NCBI RefSeq assembly: GCF_030160635.1 | Contig: NZ_BSOS01000058.1 | Span: 1-39,489, forward strand | Source of the DNA: Acidocella aquatica | GTDB lineage: Bacteria; Pseudomonadota; Alphaproteobacteria; Acetobacterales; Acetobacteraceae | DNA length: 39,489 nt | Reading direction: 5' to 3' | Shown here: piece by piece, positions 1 to 8,110 of the stretch | How the letters are laid out: each line of letters starts with the position of its first letter | Numbering within the stretch: the stretch's first letter is position 1 | Program-made: the position numbers and the translations under genes | Notes under the pieces: generated by a model | The model's database searches: none | The model's input: the letters and a program-made list of their open reading frames with translations, nothing else | What the model was told of the DNA's origin: nothing

Positions 1-171
1 CTTGCGGATGATATCCCAGAACGTGTCGCCAGGCTGCGCGTGCGTGATCATCGCAAATGTGTACGACGGCGCCGCCGCCATGGCGCAAACAGGTGCCGCA
101 AACATGCCAACACCAGACAATACAGCGCCAACAGCAAATGCACTGACAGAAAGTTTCTTCGTTACGTTCAT
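1..171 (-). CDS. Sugar ABC transporter periplasmic substrate-binding protein, N-terminal part (runs off the window)
   Basis: The first 57 codons are present and continue past the left edge. Translation gives a basic start (MNVTKK), a hydrophobic core and a small-residue region ending near CAMAAAP, which is a good Sec signal peptide. The mature start reads TFAMITHAQPGDTFWDIIRK. That pattern (short beta strand, then a G-D-x-F-W helix start) is typical of periplasmic sugar-binding proteins of the LacI/RbsB fold. The ATG at 171 is preceded by a strong GGGGGA ribosome site. It follows the isomerase gene on the same strand after a 130-base gap, so it probably supplies uptake for the inositol/sugar locus. 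The ligand cannot be read from this fragment. Confidence 0.75.
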   Translation of the reverse strand, partial: MNVTKKLSVSAFAVGAVLSGVGMFAAPVCAMAAAPSYTFAMITHAQPGDTFWDIIRK

Positions 172-301
172 TTTTCCCCCTAACAAAATCCACACCATGC
201 GGATTAAGAAATTATGCATATGGAATCAGCACTCTTACAAAGAGTAAAATCCCACATGCCTAGCCTTCCCCCAAAAACCACAAGCCCGGCTCGTCCTGGC
301 C
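172..301. other. Short intergenic region with no gene
   Basis: This AT-richer gap lies between the isomerase stop and the binding-protein start. It contains the ribosome site of the binding-protein gene. No convincing terminator hairpin or operator of the GGAA-N6-TTCC type was seen. Confidence 0.5.
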
Positions 302-1261
302 TTAAATCGCTTGTGGTGCAAAATCACTCGGTGCCACCGGCATGACGCCTTGCAGAAGCGCCATCGATTTCCCAAGTCCTTCCAAACTGTTCAAGAGCAC
401 ATCTTCATGCTCAACCGACAGCCACCCGTCATAGCCGGCCATCTTCAGCCTGTAGCAAAACTGCCGCCACCACTCCTCGCCATGTCCGAAGCCCAGCGTA
501 ATATACGACCAGCTTCGCCCCGGAATATCGATGAGGCTGCCGTTCTCCAGAAGTGATGTGGTCGCCTGAACAGGCGCGTTAAGCAGCGTATCCTTGGCAT
601 GCACATGATAGATCGCCGCACCCAGCGCCTCCGCCGCGGCGAGCGGATCAGCGCCCATCCAGAAAAGATGCGATGGATCGAGGTTCGCGCCCACAACCGG
701 GCCAACCGCCTTGCGCAATTTCAGGAGCGCCGGCACATTATAGACGCACTGATTGCCATGAAGCTCCAGGGCGATGCGCTCCACGCCATGCGCCTTCGCC
801 AGGGCCACGATATCACTCCAGAACGGCAACAGCCTGTCTTCCCACTGATAACGCAAAATCTCCTGCGTCTCTGGCGGCCAGGATGCAACCACCCAGTTCG
901 GCAACTTGTCCCCGGCACAACCGGCGGGCAATCCTGACATCGTGCAGACTGTCTTGATGCCCATGCCGCCGGCCACGCGAATCGTATCCTTCAGGCATTC
1001 AGCCTGCTTGGGATCGGTTGGATGAAGCGGATTTCCATTGGCGTTCAGGCTGATGACATCCAATCCGCGGCTGCGGAAGGCGTTGAGGAAGTTGCTTCGG
1101 GCCTCGGCGCTTTTCTTTATCGCGGCCATATCAAAATGCGGCGCCGTCGACCAGCCGCCAGTGTTCACCTCAACCCCCGAGGCGCCCATTCGCACCGCGC
1201 TGTCAAGCACCTCTTCAAACTTCATTCCACCGAGACTATCGGAGACAAAACCAAGCTTCAC
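302..1261 (-). CDS. Sugar phosphate isomerase/epimerase family protein (xylose-isomerase-like TIM barrel)
   Basis: The protein has 319 residues starting MKLGFVSDSLGG and shows the AP-endonuclease-2/xylose-isomerase-like TIM barrel pattern. Metal-site style segments are ALELHGNQ, GANLDPSHLFW (Asp/His), YHVHAKD and LSVEHED in the usual order. Family members interconvert or dehydrate ketoses and inososes, for example IolE, IolI and IolH. The start is GTG at 1261, with GGAGG 8 bases upstream; no in-frame ATG is better placed. The gene lies 15 bases after the Gfo/Idh/MocA gene, a pairing common in inositol and sugar catabolic operons. It could be an inosose isomerase (IolI-like), but I cannot fix the substrate. 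Confidence 0.8.
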   Translation of the reverse strand: MKLGFVSDSLGGMKFEEVLDSAVRMGASGVEVNTGGWSTAPHFDMAAIKKSAEARSNFLNAFRSRGLDVISLNANGNPLHPTDPKQAECLKDTIRVAGGMGIKTVCTMSGLPAGCAGDKLPNWVVASWPPETQEILRYQWEDRLLPFWSDIVALAKAHGVERIALELHGNQCVYNVPALLKLRKAVGPVVGANLDPSHLFWMGADPLAAAEALGAAIYHVHAKDTLLNAPVQATTSLLENGSLIDIPGRSWSYITLGFGHGEEWWRQFCYRLKMAGYDGWLSVEHEDVLLNSLEGLGKSMALLQGVMPVAPSDFAPQAI

Positions 1262-1276
1262 AGGCTATTCCTCCGC

Positions 1277-2284
1277 TTAACGGTAAAGGGCGGGTTTATC
1301 CGCCATGTGAACATTGACGCGCTGACGCGCCGCAAGAGCCTGCACACCCGCCTGCGCAACCGCTGTGGCGCAATAACCATCCCAGGCATTGGCGCCGATT
1401 TCCGAAGGCACGCCGGTTTCGATTGATTTCAACCACGCCTTGTTCTGAACCCGATACGCTTCGGCGAAGCGCGGCCGCCAGTCAGCCGGGTAACGTTCAG
1501 CCGCCTGCAAGCGCGCATTCAGTTTTGAATGAACTGGCGCATTAAGGAAAACCGACCCGTGTTCACCAATCAGCTCGCCACGCACGTCGTAGCCATAACC
1601 GGCATTGTTGTTGACCTCAATCGTAACAAGGTGCCCGCCCGTGGTCTCGAGCACGATCACAACCGGCATGCCGGTTTTGGTGGTATCAACGCCGGCAGGC
1701 TGGAACACCGAAATCGACGCATAGTCCGTATCGAGCACAAAGCGCGCCACATCGAATTCATGGGGAGCGGAATTCGTGATTCCCATGTAACCTTCAAAAT
1801 TCGCAGGCGCTTCCACGTTGCGGTGAAAATTATGCATCATCACCGCGCCGCCGATGCGCCCCTCCGCCAGCGTTGCCTTCATCTCGGTATACGATGGGTC
1901 GAACCGCCGCATGAACCCGACCTGGAGCAGCCGGCGCCCCAGCTTTGTTTCAGCCTCGATGACTTTCAGGCAATCCTCGACGTTCGGCGCCAGCGGCTTC
2001 TCGCAAAGCACCGGCTTGCCCGCCTCAAGAGCGGCGATCGCCAAGGCGGCGTGCGTTTGGTCCGGGCTCGCGATCAGAACCGCGTCGACATCGGCCCGGG
2101 CGATAACGGCCAGCGGATCGCTCGCCACATGCCTGGCGCCGCAAGCCTCGGCGACCGCCGCCGCGCGTTTCTCGGAGGCATCGCAAACGACCTGCAAAAC
2201 GGCGCCGGGAATGTCGCCGGACATGATCCGCGCATGATCAGCCCCCATGACGCCCGCACCGAGAATCGCAAGCCGAACACTCAT
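1277..2284 (-). CDS. Gfo/Idh/MocA family oxidoreductase (inositol-dehydrogenase-like)
   Basis: This 335-residue NAD(P)-dependent sugar/inositol dehydrogenase has the N-terminal Rossmann motif GAGVMGADHA and the catalytic-lysine motif CEKP near residue 95, followed by the alpha/beta GFO_IDH_MocA C-terminal domain. In IolG-type enzymes the catalytic pair is D-x3-H. Here the segment reads NSAPHEFD, so the His is kept but the Asp position holds Asn. It is therefore likely to have a different substrate or altered activity compared with the two IolG-like proteins in this window. It is the first gene of a short operon with the isomerase downstream, behind its own promoter region. Other inositol stereoisomers or rhizopine-like compounds are possible substrates; this is inference. 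Confidence 0.85.
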   Translation of the reverse strand: MSVRLAILGAGVMGADHARIMSGDIPGAVLQVVCDASEKRAAAVAEACGARHVASDPLAVIARADVDAVLIASPDQTHAALAIAALEAGKPVLCEKPLAPNVEDCLKVIEAETKLGRRLLQVGFMRRFDPSYTEMKATLAEGRIGGAVMMHNFHRNVEAPANFEGYMGITNSAPHEFDVARFVLDTDYASISVFQPAGVDTTKTGMPVVIVLETTGGHLVTIEVNNNAGYGYDVRGELIGEHGSVFLNAPVHSKLNARLQAAERYPADWRPRFAEAYRVQNKAWLKSIETGVPSEIGANAWDGYCATAVAQAGVQALAARQRVNVHMADKPALYR

Positions 2285-2606
2285 GCGCTTTCCCCTTTAG
2301 CGGCGAGGCTGTCACACCACACCCGCGCGCCGCCTCTGCAGCCTATCTCGCTTTTACACCGGCTCATTTTATTGCCTGACGTCCTCTCTGCACCACGCTA
2401 TGAAACAAACGTGCTGATTTTTATCAGTATAGAATATTAAATCCACTACGGCGTCAAGAGATTATGCTGGGCCGGAGCCCAAGTAGCATTTATTTTATTC
2501 TCTTTGCTCTAGTTTTTGCCGGTGTCGCGGTCCTCATGGCAAATCAACAAAGCTTGGCGGCCACGCACGCAGTGGAATTTTTAGAACAAAATATGGTGTT
2601 GCAGCT
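2285..2606 (-). promoter_or_regulatory. Intergenic region with candidate promoter and inverted repeat for the 1277-2284 operon
   Basis: This 322-base gap separates the long iol operon from the next minus-strand operon. On the minus strand TTGACG (2457-2452) is followed after 17 bases by TTCTAT (2434-2429), a plausible sigma70 pair. Just downstream lies a perfect inverted repeat, CTGAT-TTTT-ATCAG (2414-2427), well placed for an operator near the transcription start. The right part (2460-2606) is AT-rich and non-coding. I saw no clear terminator for the iol operon there. Confidence 0.45.
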
Positions 2607-3638
2607 TTATTTTTCCATATCCCGAAACCCGGCTCCGGAATCTCCCACGATCCGGGAGGCCAGATCCGCCACTTTCATGGCGCGCATGGCTTCCCGCGCG
2701 CCGGGCACCTGCAGCGCCTCGCCGCTGGCCAGGCGGACAAAGGCATCGGCCTGCGCAACGAAGGCATCCGAAAAACGGTCGGGGAAGGCCTCGCCACGCT
2801 TGCCGTCCGGGGCCATGTTGGGCACCGCGATTGTGGTCAAGCCCTCCGCCGTGAGGCATTGCAGCACTGGATGCCCTGTTCCGGGGTTATGCAGCCACAG
2901 TGACCCCTTGGTGCCGCGAATCTCGGCCCGCGCATCGAAGCCGAATTTTGCGAAACGGGTCACGGTGAGAATCGCCAGCACTCCATCCTGCATCACCAGC
3001 GTCAGGGCGCCGGTGTCGGTATCGCCGATTTCGCCGATCTCCGGGTCCACCTGTGCCGAACTTGCGGCAAACACCGCTTGCGGCTCGCGCTCGAGCAGCC
3101 AGCACGCCACATCGATATCATGGATCAGCATGTCGCGGATGATGAAGCCCGAGCTGCGCAGAAAACTGGCCGGCGGCGCGTTCATATCGCCATTATGCAA
3201 AACCATCTGGATAGGCCGCCCAATGGCGCCGGCTTCCAATAGTTCCTTCATTTTTGCGAGCGCCGGGTCGAAGCGCCGGTTGAGCCCGATCATCAGCTTC
3301 ACCCCCGCCTTGCCGGCCGCGGCCACGGCCTGCGCCGCGCGGCCGAGATCAAGATCAATCGGCTTCTCGCAAAAAATATGCTTGCCCGCGGCGGCTGCCT
3401 GCTCGATCAACGCCGCATGCGTATCCGTCGCGGTGGCGATCAACACGGCATCCAGGGCGGGATCCGCCAGCGCCGCCGCCACCGGCACGGCCTGGGCGCC
3501 ATGCAGAGCCGCCAGTTCCGCCGCCCGCTCAGGGATGGCGTCTGACACATAACGGAGTGTCGCGGCGGGGTGTTCGGCGATGAGACGGGCATGCATGGCG
3601 CCGATGCGGCCAGCCCCGAAGAGTGCAATTTCAGCCAT
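2607..3638 (-). CDS. Inositol 2-dehydrogenase-like Gfo/Idh/MocA oxidoreductase (second IolG-like copy)
   Basis: This 343-residue protein has a Rossmann motif (FGAGRIGAMHA), a CEKP motif with the catalytic Lys, GLNRRFDP, and the complete catalytic stretch RDMLIHDIDVACWLL, in which D-x3-H matches the Asp/His pair of IolG. It closely resembles the plus-strand IolG at 16,338 in architecture and would oxidise myo-inositol or an isomer to the 2-keto compound with NAD+. It is the last gene of the minus-strand iol operon and starts 2 bases after the dehydratase stop. Having two IolG-like enzymes suggests isomer specificity (myo versus scyllo or chiro), which is inferred. Confidence 0.87.
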   Translation of the reverse strand: MAEIALFGAGRIGAMHARLIAEHPAATLRYVSDAIPERAAELAALHGAQAVPVAAALADPALDAVLIATATDTHAALIEQAAAAGKHIFCEKPIDLDLGRAAQAVAAAGKAGVKLMIGLNRRFDPALAKMKELLEAGAIGRPIQMVLHNGDMNAPPASFLRSSGFIIRDMLIHDIDVACWLLEREPQAVFAASSAQVDPEIGEIGDTDTGALTLVMQDGVLAILTVTRFAKFGFDARAEIRGTKGSLWLHNPGTGHPVLQCLTAEGLTTIAVPNMAPDGKRGEAFPDRFSDAFVAQADAFVRLASGEALQVPGAREAMRAMKVADLASRIVGDSGAGFRDMEK

Positions 3639-3640
3639 GA

Positions 3641-5371
3641 TCAGTGAATCTCCGGTTCGGGCACGGGCTCGCCATGCGCGGTTTCTAAAAAGTCGAAGTC
3701 GCAGCCTTCATCGGCCTGGCGCACATGCTGGGTATAGAGGGCGCCGAAGCCGCGCTGATAATGCGGCGGCGGCGCTACCCAGGCGGCACGGCGGGCTTCC
3801 AGCTCGGCATCGCTCACGCACAGCGCAATCCGCCGCGCCTCCACATCCAGCTCAATGATGTCTCCATCACGCACGAAGGCAAGCGGTCCGCCAACCCGGC
3901 TCTCCGGGCAGACATGCAGCACGCAGGCGCCGTAGCTGGTGCCCGACATGCGGGCATCGGAGATCCGCACCATGTCGCGCACGCCTTGTGCCAGAAGTTT
4001 TTTGGGGATTGGCAGCTGCCCCCATTCGGGCATGCCCGGCGCGCCGATGGGCCCGGCATCCTGGAGCACCAGCACGGAATCCGCGCTCACCTCCAGCGCG
4101 GGATCGTCGATGCGCGCTTCCATGTCGTTATAATTCTTGAACACAACCGCGGGGCCACGGTGTTTCAGCAGCCGCGCCTCTGCGGCGCCGGGTTTGATGA
4201 CAGCGCCGCGCGGGGCAAGATTGCCGGTGAGCACGGCCAGCCCGCCCGAGGCCCAGACCGGGTTGTCCAAGGGGCGGATGACATCCTCGATATACACGTC
4301 CGCGCCCTCGATATTCTGCCCGATGGTGGCGCCGTTCACTGTCGGGCAATCAAGATGCAGGTGGCCGCGCAGCCTGTTCAACAGCGCCCTGGTGCCGCCG
4401 GCATAGTAGAAATCCTCCATGAGGAAGCGGCCGGTGGGGCGGATATCGGCCAGCACCGGGATTGTGCGGCTCAGCCGGTCAAAGGCTTCCAGCTCCAGAT
4501 TGATCCCGGCGCGCCGCGCCAGGGCGATGATGTGGACGATGGCGTTGGTCGAACCCGAAAGTGCCAGCGCCGTGATGATGGCGTTTTCGAACGAGCCAAG
4601 CGAGAGAATGTCGGAGGGTTTCAGATCGTCCCAGACCATCTCGACGATGCGCCGCCCGGTATCCGAGGCGAGGCGGGAATGGTTGGCATCAGGCGCCGGG
4701 ATGGAGGAGCCGCCGGGCAGCACGAACCCCAGCGCCTCGGCCAGCGTCATCATGGTGGCGGCGGTGCCCATGGTCATGCAGGTGCCGGCGGAGCGGGCGA
4801 TGCCGTCCTCCAGCTCGCCCCAGGCCTCGTCGCTCAGATTACCGGCGCGCCGCTCCGCCCAGTGCTTCCATACATCCGAGCCAGAGCCAAGCACCTTGCC
4901 GCGCCAGTTGCCGCGCAGCATCGGCCCGGCGGGGAAATAGATCGCGGGGAGATTCATCGAGATCGCGCCCATCAGCAGGCCAGGCGTGGTCTTGTCACAG
5001 CCGCCCATCAGCACCACGCCATCGATCGGGTGGCCGCGCAGCAGCTCCTCCGCCTCCATGGCAAGGAAATTACGGTAGAGCATCGTCGTCGGCTTCACGA
5101 AAGGCTCGCCCAGGCTCATCGCCGGCAGCACCACGGGGAAGCCGCCGGCCTGCCAGATGCCGCGCTTCACCTCTTCCACGCGCTGCGGAAAATGGCTGTG
5201 GCAGGAGTTCATGTCCGACCAGGTGTTCAGGATGCCGATCACCGGCTTGCCTTCGAAATCGCGGCGCGAGAAGCCCATCTGCTTGGTGCGCGAGCGGTGG
5301 CCGAAGGCGCGCAGGGTATCCACGCCATACCAACGGTGGCTGCGCAGCTCTTCATAGGTTTTTTTGGTCAT
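3641..5371 (-). CDS. IlvD/Edd family dehydratase (L-arabinonate/sugar-acid dehydratase type)
   Basis: This 576-residue Fe-S dehydratase carries three cysteine motifs of the IlvD/Edd family: NSCHSHF, GGCDKTTPG and AGTCMTMGTA. The opening, LRSHRWYGVDTLRAFGHRSR, is typical of the pentonate/hexonate branch (L-arabinonate, xylonate, galactonate) rather than branched-chain amino-acid IlvD. It would dehydrate an aldonate to the 2-keto-3-deoxy acid in the cytoplasm. I chose the ATG at 5371: it lies 4 bases after the upstream aldolase stop, and the longer reading to 5461 would overlap that gene and has no family similarity. Lactonase, dehydrogenase and aldolase neighbours form a matching pathway. The exact sugar is unknown. 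Confidence 0.87.
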   Translation of the reverse strand: MTKKTYEELRSHRWYGVDTLRAFGHRSRTKQMGFSRRDFEGKPVIGILNTWSDMNSCHSHFPQRVEEVKRGIWQAGGFPVVLPAMSLGEPFVKPTTMLYRNFLAMEAEELLRGHPIDGVVLMGGCDKTTPGLLMGAISMNLPAIYFPAGPMLRGNWRGKVLGSGSDVWKHWAERRAGNLSDEAWGELEDGIARSAGTCMTMGTAATMMTLAEALGFVLPGGSSIPAPDANHSRLASDTGRRIVEMVWDDLKPSDILSLGSFENAIITALALSGSTNAIVHIIALARRAGINLELEAFDRLSRTIPVLADIRPTGRFLMEDFYYAGGTRALLNRLRGHLHLDCPTVNGATIGQNIEGADVYIEDVIRPLDNPVWASGGLAVLTGNLAPRGAVIKPGAAEARLLKHRGPAVVFKNYNDMEARIDDPALEVSADSVLVLQDAGPIGAPGMPEWGQLPIPKKLLAQGVRDMVRISDARMSGTSYGACVLHVCPESRVGGPLAFVRDGDIIELDVEARRIALCVSDAELEARRAAWVAPPPHYQRGFGALYTQHVRQADEGCDFDFLETAHGEPVPEPEIH

Positions 5372-5375
5372 GGTC

Positions 5376-6155
5376 TCAGTATCCGTTGCTGGGGGCATCA
5401 AGCGGGGTGGCGCGGAAGGCGCCGACCGCGGCGGCGGCACCGGCGGCCATGAAACGCGCATCGGAGCCGATCGTCACGAAATCAAAACCCAGGGCGGCCA
5501 TGCGCGCGGCATATTCCGGCGTGGCGTTATGGATGCCGGCATACACGCCGTGATGCCTGGCCCGCGCCAGCACATGGTGAACCGCGGCGATAACGCGCTC
5601 ATCCACCGGATCAAACCGCGGTGTGGCGCCCAGCGCCAGCGCGAGATCCGCCGGGCCGATATAAATCGCATCCAGCCCCGGCGTGGCGAGAATGGCGTCC
5701 AGATTGTCCAGCGCGGCCTGCGTCTCGATCATGGCGAAGCCGGTGACGAGCTCATTGGCCTTGCTCCCGTAATCGCCCCCATGCGCGAGCAGCGCGCGGA
5801 TGGGGCCGAAGCTGCGCTGCCCCAATGGCGGATAGCGCAGGCAGGAGACGAAATCCGCGGCATCCGCGGCGCTGTTGATCATCGGGCAGATGATGCCCAG
5901 CGCTCCGGCGTCGAGCATCTTCATGATGACCCCCGGCTCGCGCCAGGGCACGCGCACAACGGGGATGACGGGCCTGGTGCTGATGGCGGTGAGCATGCGT
6001 ACCGCGGCGAGATAATCCGTGACGCCATGCTGCATGTCGATGGTCAGGCTATCCCACCCCTGATGCGCCATCGTCTCGGCCGAGAAACTGTCTGGAATTG
6101 CCAGCCAGCCATTGAGGATTTTCTCCCCGGCCCGCCATTTTTGCTTGAGCGACAT
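5376..6155 (-). CDS. HpcH/HpaI family aldolase (2-keto-3-deoxy sugar-acid aldolase type)
   Basis: This class II pyruvate aldolase of 259 residues has the expected metal/catalytic series: DMQHG (His about 44), the VPVVRVPW region with Arg about 70, a MIET segment contributing the metal Glu, and IGPADLA contributing the metal Asp. Relatives include HpcH/HpaI, KDR aldolase YfaU and 2-dehydro-3-deoxyglucarate aldolase GarL. They split 2-keto-3-deoxy acids into pyruvate plus an aldehyde. The ATG at 6155 follows a GAGGGGG ribosome site; the longer upstream reading (to 6251) overlaps the dehydrogenase gene and is rejected. It sits directly upstream of the IlvD/Edd dehydratase, whose product would be its substrate. 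Confidence 0.87.
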   Translation of the reverse strand: MSLKQKWRAGEKILNGWLAIPDSFSAETMAHQGWDSLTIDMQHGVTDYLAAVRMLTAISTRPVIPVVRVPWREPGVIMKMLDAGALGIICPMINSAADAADFVSCLRYPPLGQRSFGPIRALLAHGGDYGSKANELVTGFAMIETQAALDNLDAILATPGLDAIYIGPADLALALGATPRFDPVDERVIAAVHHVLARARHHGVYAGIHNATPEYAARMAALGFDFVTIGSDARFMAAGAAAAVGAFRATPLDAPSNGY

Positions 6156-6178
6156 TTTGCCCCCTCTCCCGCCCGCCG

Positions 6179-7201
6179 CTAAATGGCCGCGAGATTTAAT
6201 TGGTCCAGCGGACGCCCCGGAATGCTGCGCGCGCCGTGCCGCGCATCCCACTCCGCCTGCACCTGCTCCAGCACGCGCATCACGGGCAGCACGGAGCGCC
6301 CCGTCACCAGCGGTTCGCGGCCGCTGTTCAGCGCATCGATGAAATCACGGGCGATGGCCCATGCGTTCTCATGCTCACTCACCGCAGATTCGCTTCCGGC
6401 GCCGGTTGTTATCGTGGAGGTGAGTTCGTCGAGCCGGTAACTCTCCTGGCTGGTCACCACCAGCGTATCATAAATCCGCTCGCGGGCGTAGTAGGAACCT
6501 GTTGCGAGAATGCTCTGGTCATCATGCGTCTCGATCAGCACCGCCACTTCCATCGGCGTGCCGGTATGAGGGTCGATGCCTGGCATGAAGCTCTGCACGC
6601 GGCGGATGCGCGCCGCCCCCGCCGCGGCATCGCCCTTGCCTGCGAGCCACAGCCCGAAATCCAGCAGATGGGTCGTGTGGTGCCACAGAATATTGTCGAT
6701 CCAGTTGCGGCGGATGCCGGTGGCGCCGATATTCACCAGCCGGTGGATGAAAAAGCGCCCATGAACATGCCGCACATTCTCTTCGCCCGCCTGGATGCGC
6801 GCAAGCATCGCGCGCCGCTCCGGGCGGAAACGCATGGGGTGCGACACGGCGAGCATCACCCCGGCCGCCTCGGCCGCATGCACCACCGCCTCCGATGCCG
6901 CGAAAGTCATGCCGATGGGGATCTCCACCAGCACCGCCTTGCCGGCCTTGATGACCTCCATCGCCATCGCGGCATGCGACTCGCTGGGGCCGGCGATGAT
7001 CACGGCATCCACCGCCGGGTCATTCACTGCCTCGATCATGTTTATGCCGGCATGGGCGAAGCCGTATTCGGTGGCGAATGCCTGCACCTGCGGCAGGTCG
7101 CGCCCGACCACGCTGTGCAGCCGCACGCCTGGATGGCCGCGCAGGGCCTCGGCATGCCAGATGCCCATCATTCCGTGGCCGATCAGACAGATATTTTTCA
7201 T
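6179..7201 (-). CDS. Gfo/Idh/MocA family oxidoreductase of the LigC-like (hemiacetal dehydrogenase) branch
   Basis: This 340-residue protein has the Rossmann motif GHGMMGIWHA, but VEIP replaces the usual CEKP. It also has HPMRFRPER and the stretch NWIDNILWHHTTHLLDF. The VEIP motif and the W-x-D-x-x-L-W-H-H segment resemble my recollection of LigC, the 4-carboxy-2-hydroxymuconate-6-semialdehyde dehydrogenase that oxidises a cyclic hemiacetal to a lactone. That resemblance is from memory, not an alignment. In this operon it starts in an ATGA overlap with the lactonase stop, so a sugar-hemiacetal dehydrogenase feeding that lactonase is the natural inference. No aromatic ring-fission genes adjoin it, so a true LigC role is unlikely. 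Confidence 0.8.
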   Translation of the reverse strand: MKNICLIGHGMMGIWHAEALRGHPGVRLHSVVGRDLPQVQAFATEYGFAHAGINMIEAVNDPAVDAVIIAGPSESHAAMAMEVIKAGKAVLVEIPIGMTFAASEAVVHAAEAAGVMLAVSHPMRFRPERRAMLARIQAGEENVRHVHGRFFIHRLVNIGATGIRRNWIDNILWHHTTHLLDFGLWLAGKGDAAAGAARIRRVQSFMPGIDPHTGTPMEVAVLIETHDDQSILATGSYYARERIYDTLVVTSQESYRLDELTSTITTGAGSESAVSEHENAWAIARDFIDALNSGREPLVTGRSVLPVMRVLEQVQAEWDARHGARSIPGRPLDQLNLAAI

Positions 7202-8094
7202 TCTACGGGCTCCGTGGTTGGCAGGCGGGCCATTGGGAAAGCGGGGATGGGTACACCGGGCGCCTCGAGGCGCAGGGCGAAAATTCCGCCCGAGAGCGGG
7301 GTGGCGTTGAGGCGCGCGGGCGCCACATGGTGGCGGGCGGAGGTGAGAAACAGCGTGCGCATGTCCGCGCCGCCGAAGCAGGGCATGGTTGGCGCGGCGC
7401 AGGGCAGCGCGATATGGCGCACGCGCGCGCCCTCCTCCGTGTAGGCGTTCAACACCCCGGCCGAGATGCCAGCACTCCAGTACAGCCCGGCCCTATCGGT
7501 GGCGCCGCCATCGGGGCGGCCATCCTCCTCGCCAGGGGTGGCGATGATCCGCTTGTTGCTGAATGCCCCTTCCGCGTAGTCGTAGCGGCAAAGCTGCTGC
7601 CCCTTGCTGTCGGAATGGAACACGCGCCGGCCATCAGCCGACCAGGCCAGCCCATTGGAGACGATCAGCCCCTCCAGCACACGGGCGGTGGCGCCATCCT
7701 GGTCAAGCCGGTAGAGCGCTCCGCAGGGCCGGGAGAGCGTCGCCTCGTCCATGGTGCCCACGAAGAAACGCCCATCGGGCGAGACCTTACCATCGTTATA
7801 GCGATTGCCGGGCACATCGCCCTCGGGATGGGCAATGAAGCGCAGCGCGCCGGTGCGCGGCGCGAAATGGTGGATGCCGCCGCGCAGGGCGACGAGCAAC
7901 CCGCCGTCATCGGCCAGTGCCGCGCAGCCGATGGTGGCGGGCATCGGCCAATCGTGCCGCGCGCCGCTGGCCAGGTCCAGCCGGTGCAGGCGGGGGGCGA
8001 GGATATCCACCCAGTAGAGCGCCTGCTCGGCGGCATGCCAGAGCGGGCTTTCGCCCAGCCCCGCCTGCGCGTCGAGAATGCAGGTGATCTCCAT
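7198..8094 (-). CDS. SMP-30/gluconolactonase/LRE family protein
   Basis: This 298-residue six-bladed beta-propeller lactonase shows the metal-site landmarks of the family: LGESPLW with the first Glu, RYNDGKVSPDGRF with Asn, SNGLAWS with Asn, and a PDGG-x-x-D loop. SMP-30/XylC/AraB-type enzymes hydrolyse aldonolactones to aldonates. It overlaps the downstream dehydrogenase by 4 bases and begins 16 bases after the mmsA stop, so it is translated within the operon. Together with its neighbours it supplies the lactone-hydrolysis step of a non-phosphorylative sugar route. The actual lactone is not known. Confidence 0.87.
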   Translation of the reverse strand: MEITCILDAQAGLGESPLWHAAEQALYWVDILAPRLHRLDLASGARHDWPMPATIGCAALADDGGLLVALRGGIHHFAPRTGALRFIAHPEGDVPGNRYNDGKVSPDGRFFVGTMDEATLSRPCGALYRLDQDGATARVLEGLIVSNGLAWSADGRRVFHSDSKGQQLCRYDYAEGAFSNKRIIATPGEEDGRPDGGATDRAGLYWSAGISAGVLNAYTEEGARVRHIALPCAAPTMPCFGGADMRTLFLTSARHHVAPARLNATPLSGGIFALRLEAPGVPIPAFPMARLPTTEPVE

Positions 8095-8110
8095 CGCCCC
8101 CGTTCCCGCC

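Noticed and set aside
2464-3552. Plus-strand ORF of 362 codons with a hydrophobic N-terminus
   Set aside because: Most of it is antisense to the IolG-like gene at 2607-3638 and has low-complexity Ala/Ser composition typical of a shadow frame. Only the first 30 or so codons lie in the intergenic region, with no ribosome site.
3725-5452. Long plus-strand ORF antisense to the IlvD/Edd dehydratase
   Set aside because: It is rich in His/Arg/Gly and has no recognisable domain. The minus strand encodes a clear dehydratase with all Fe-S cysteines.
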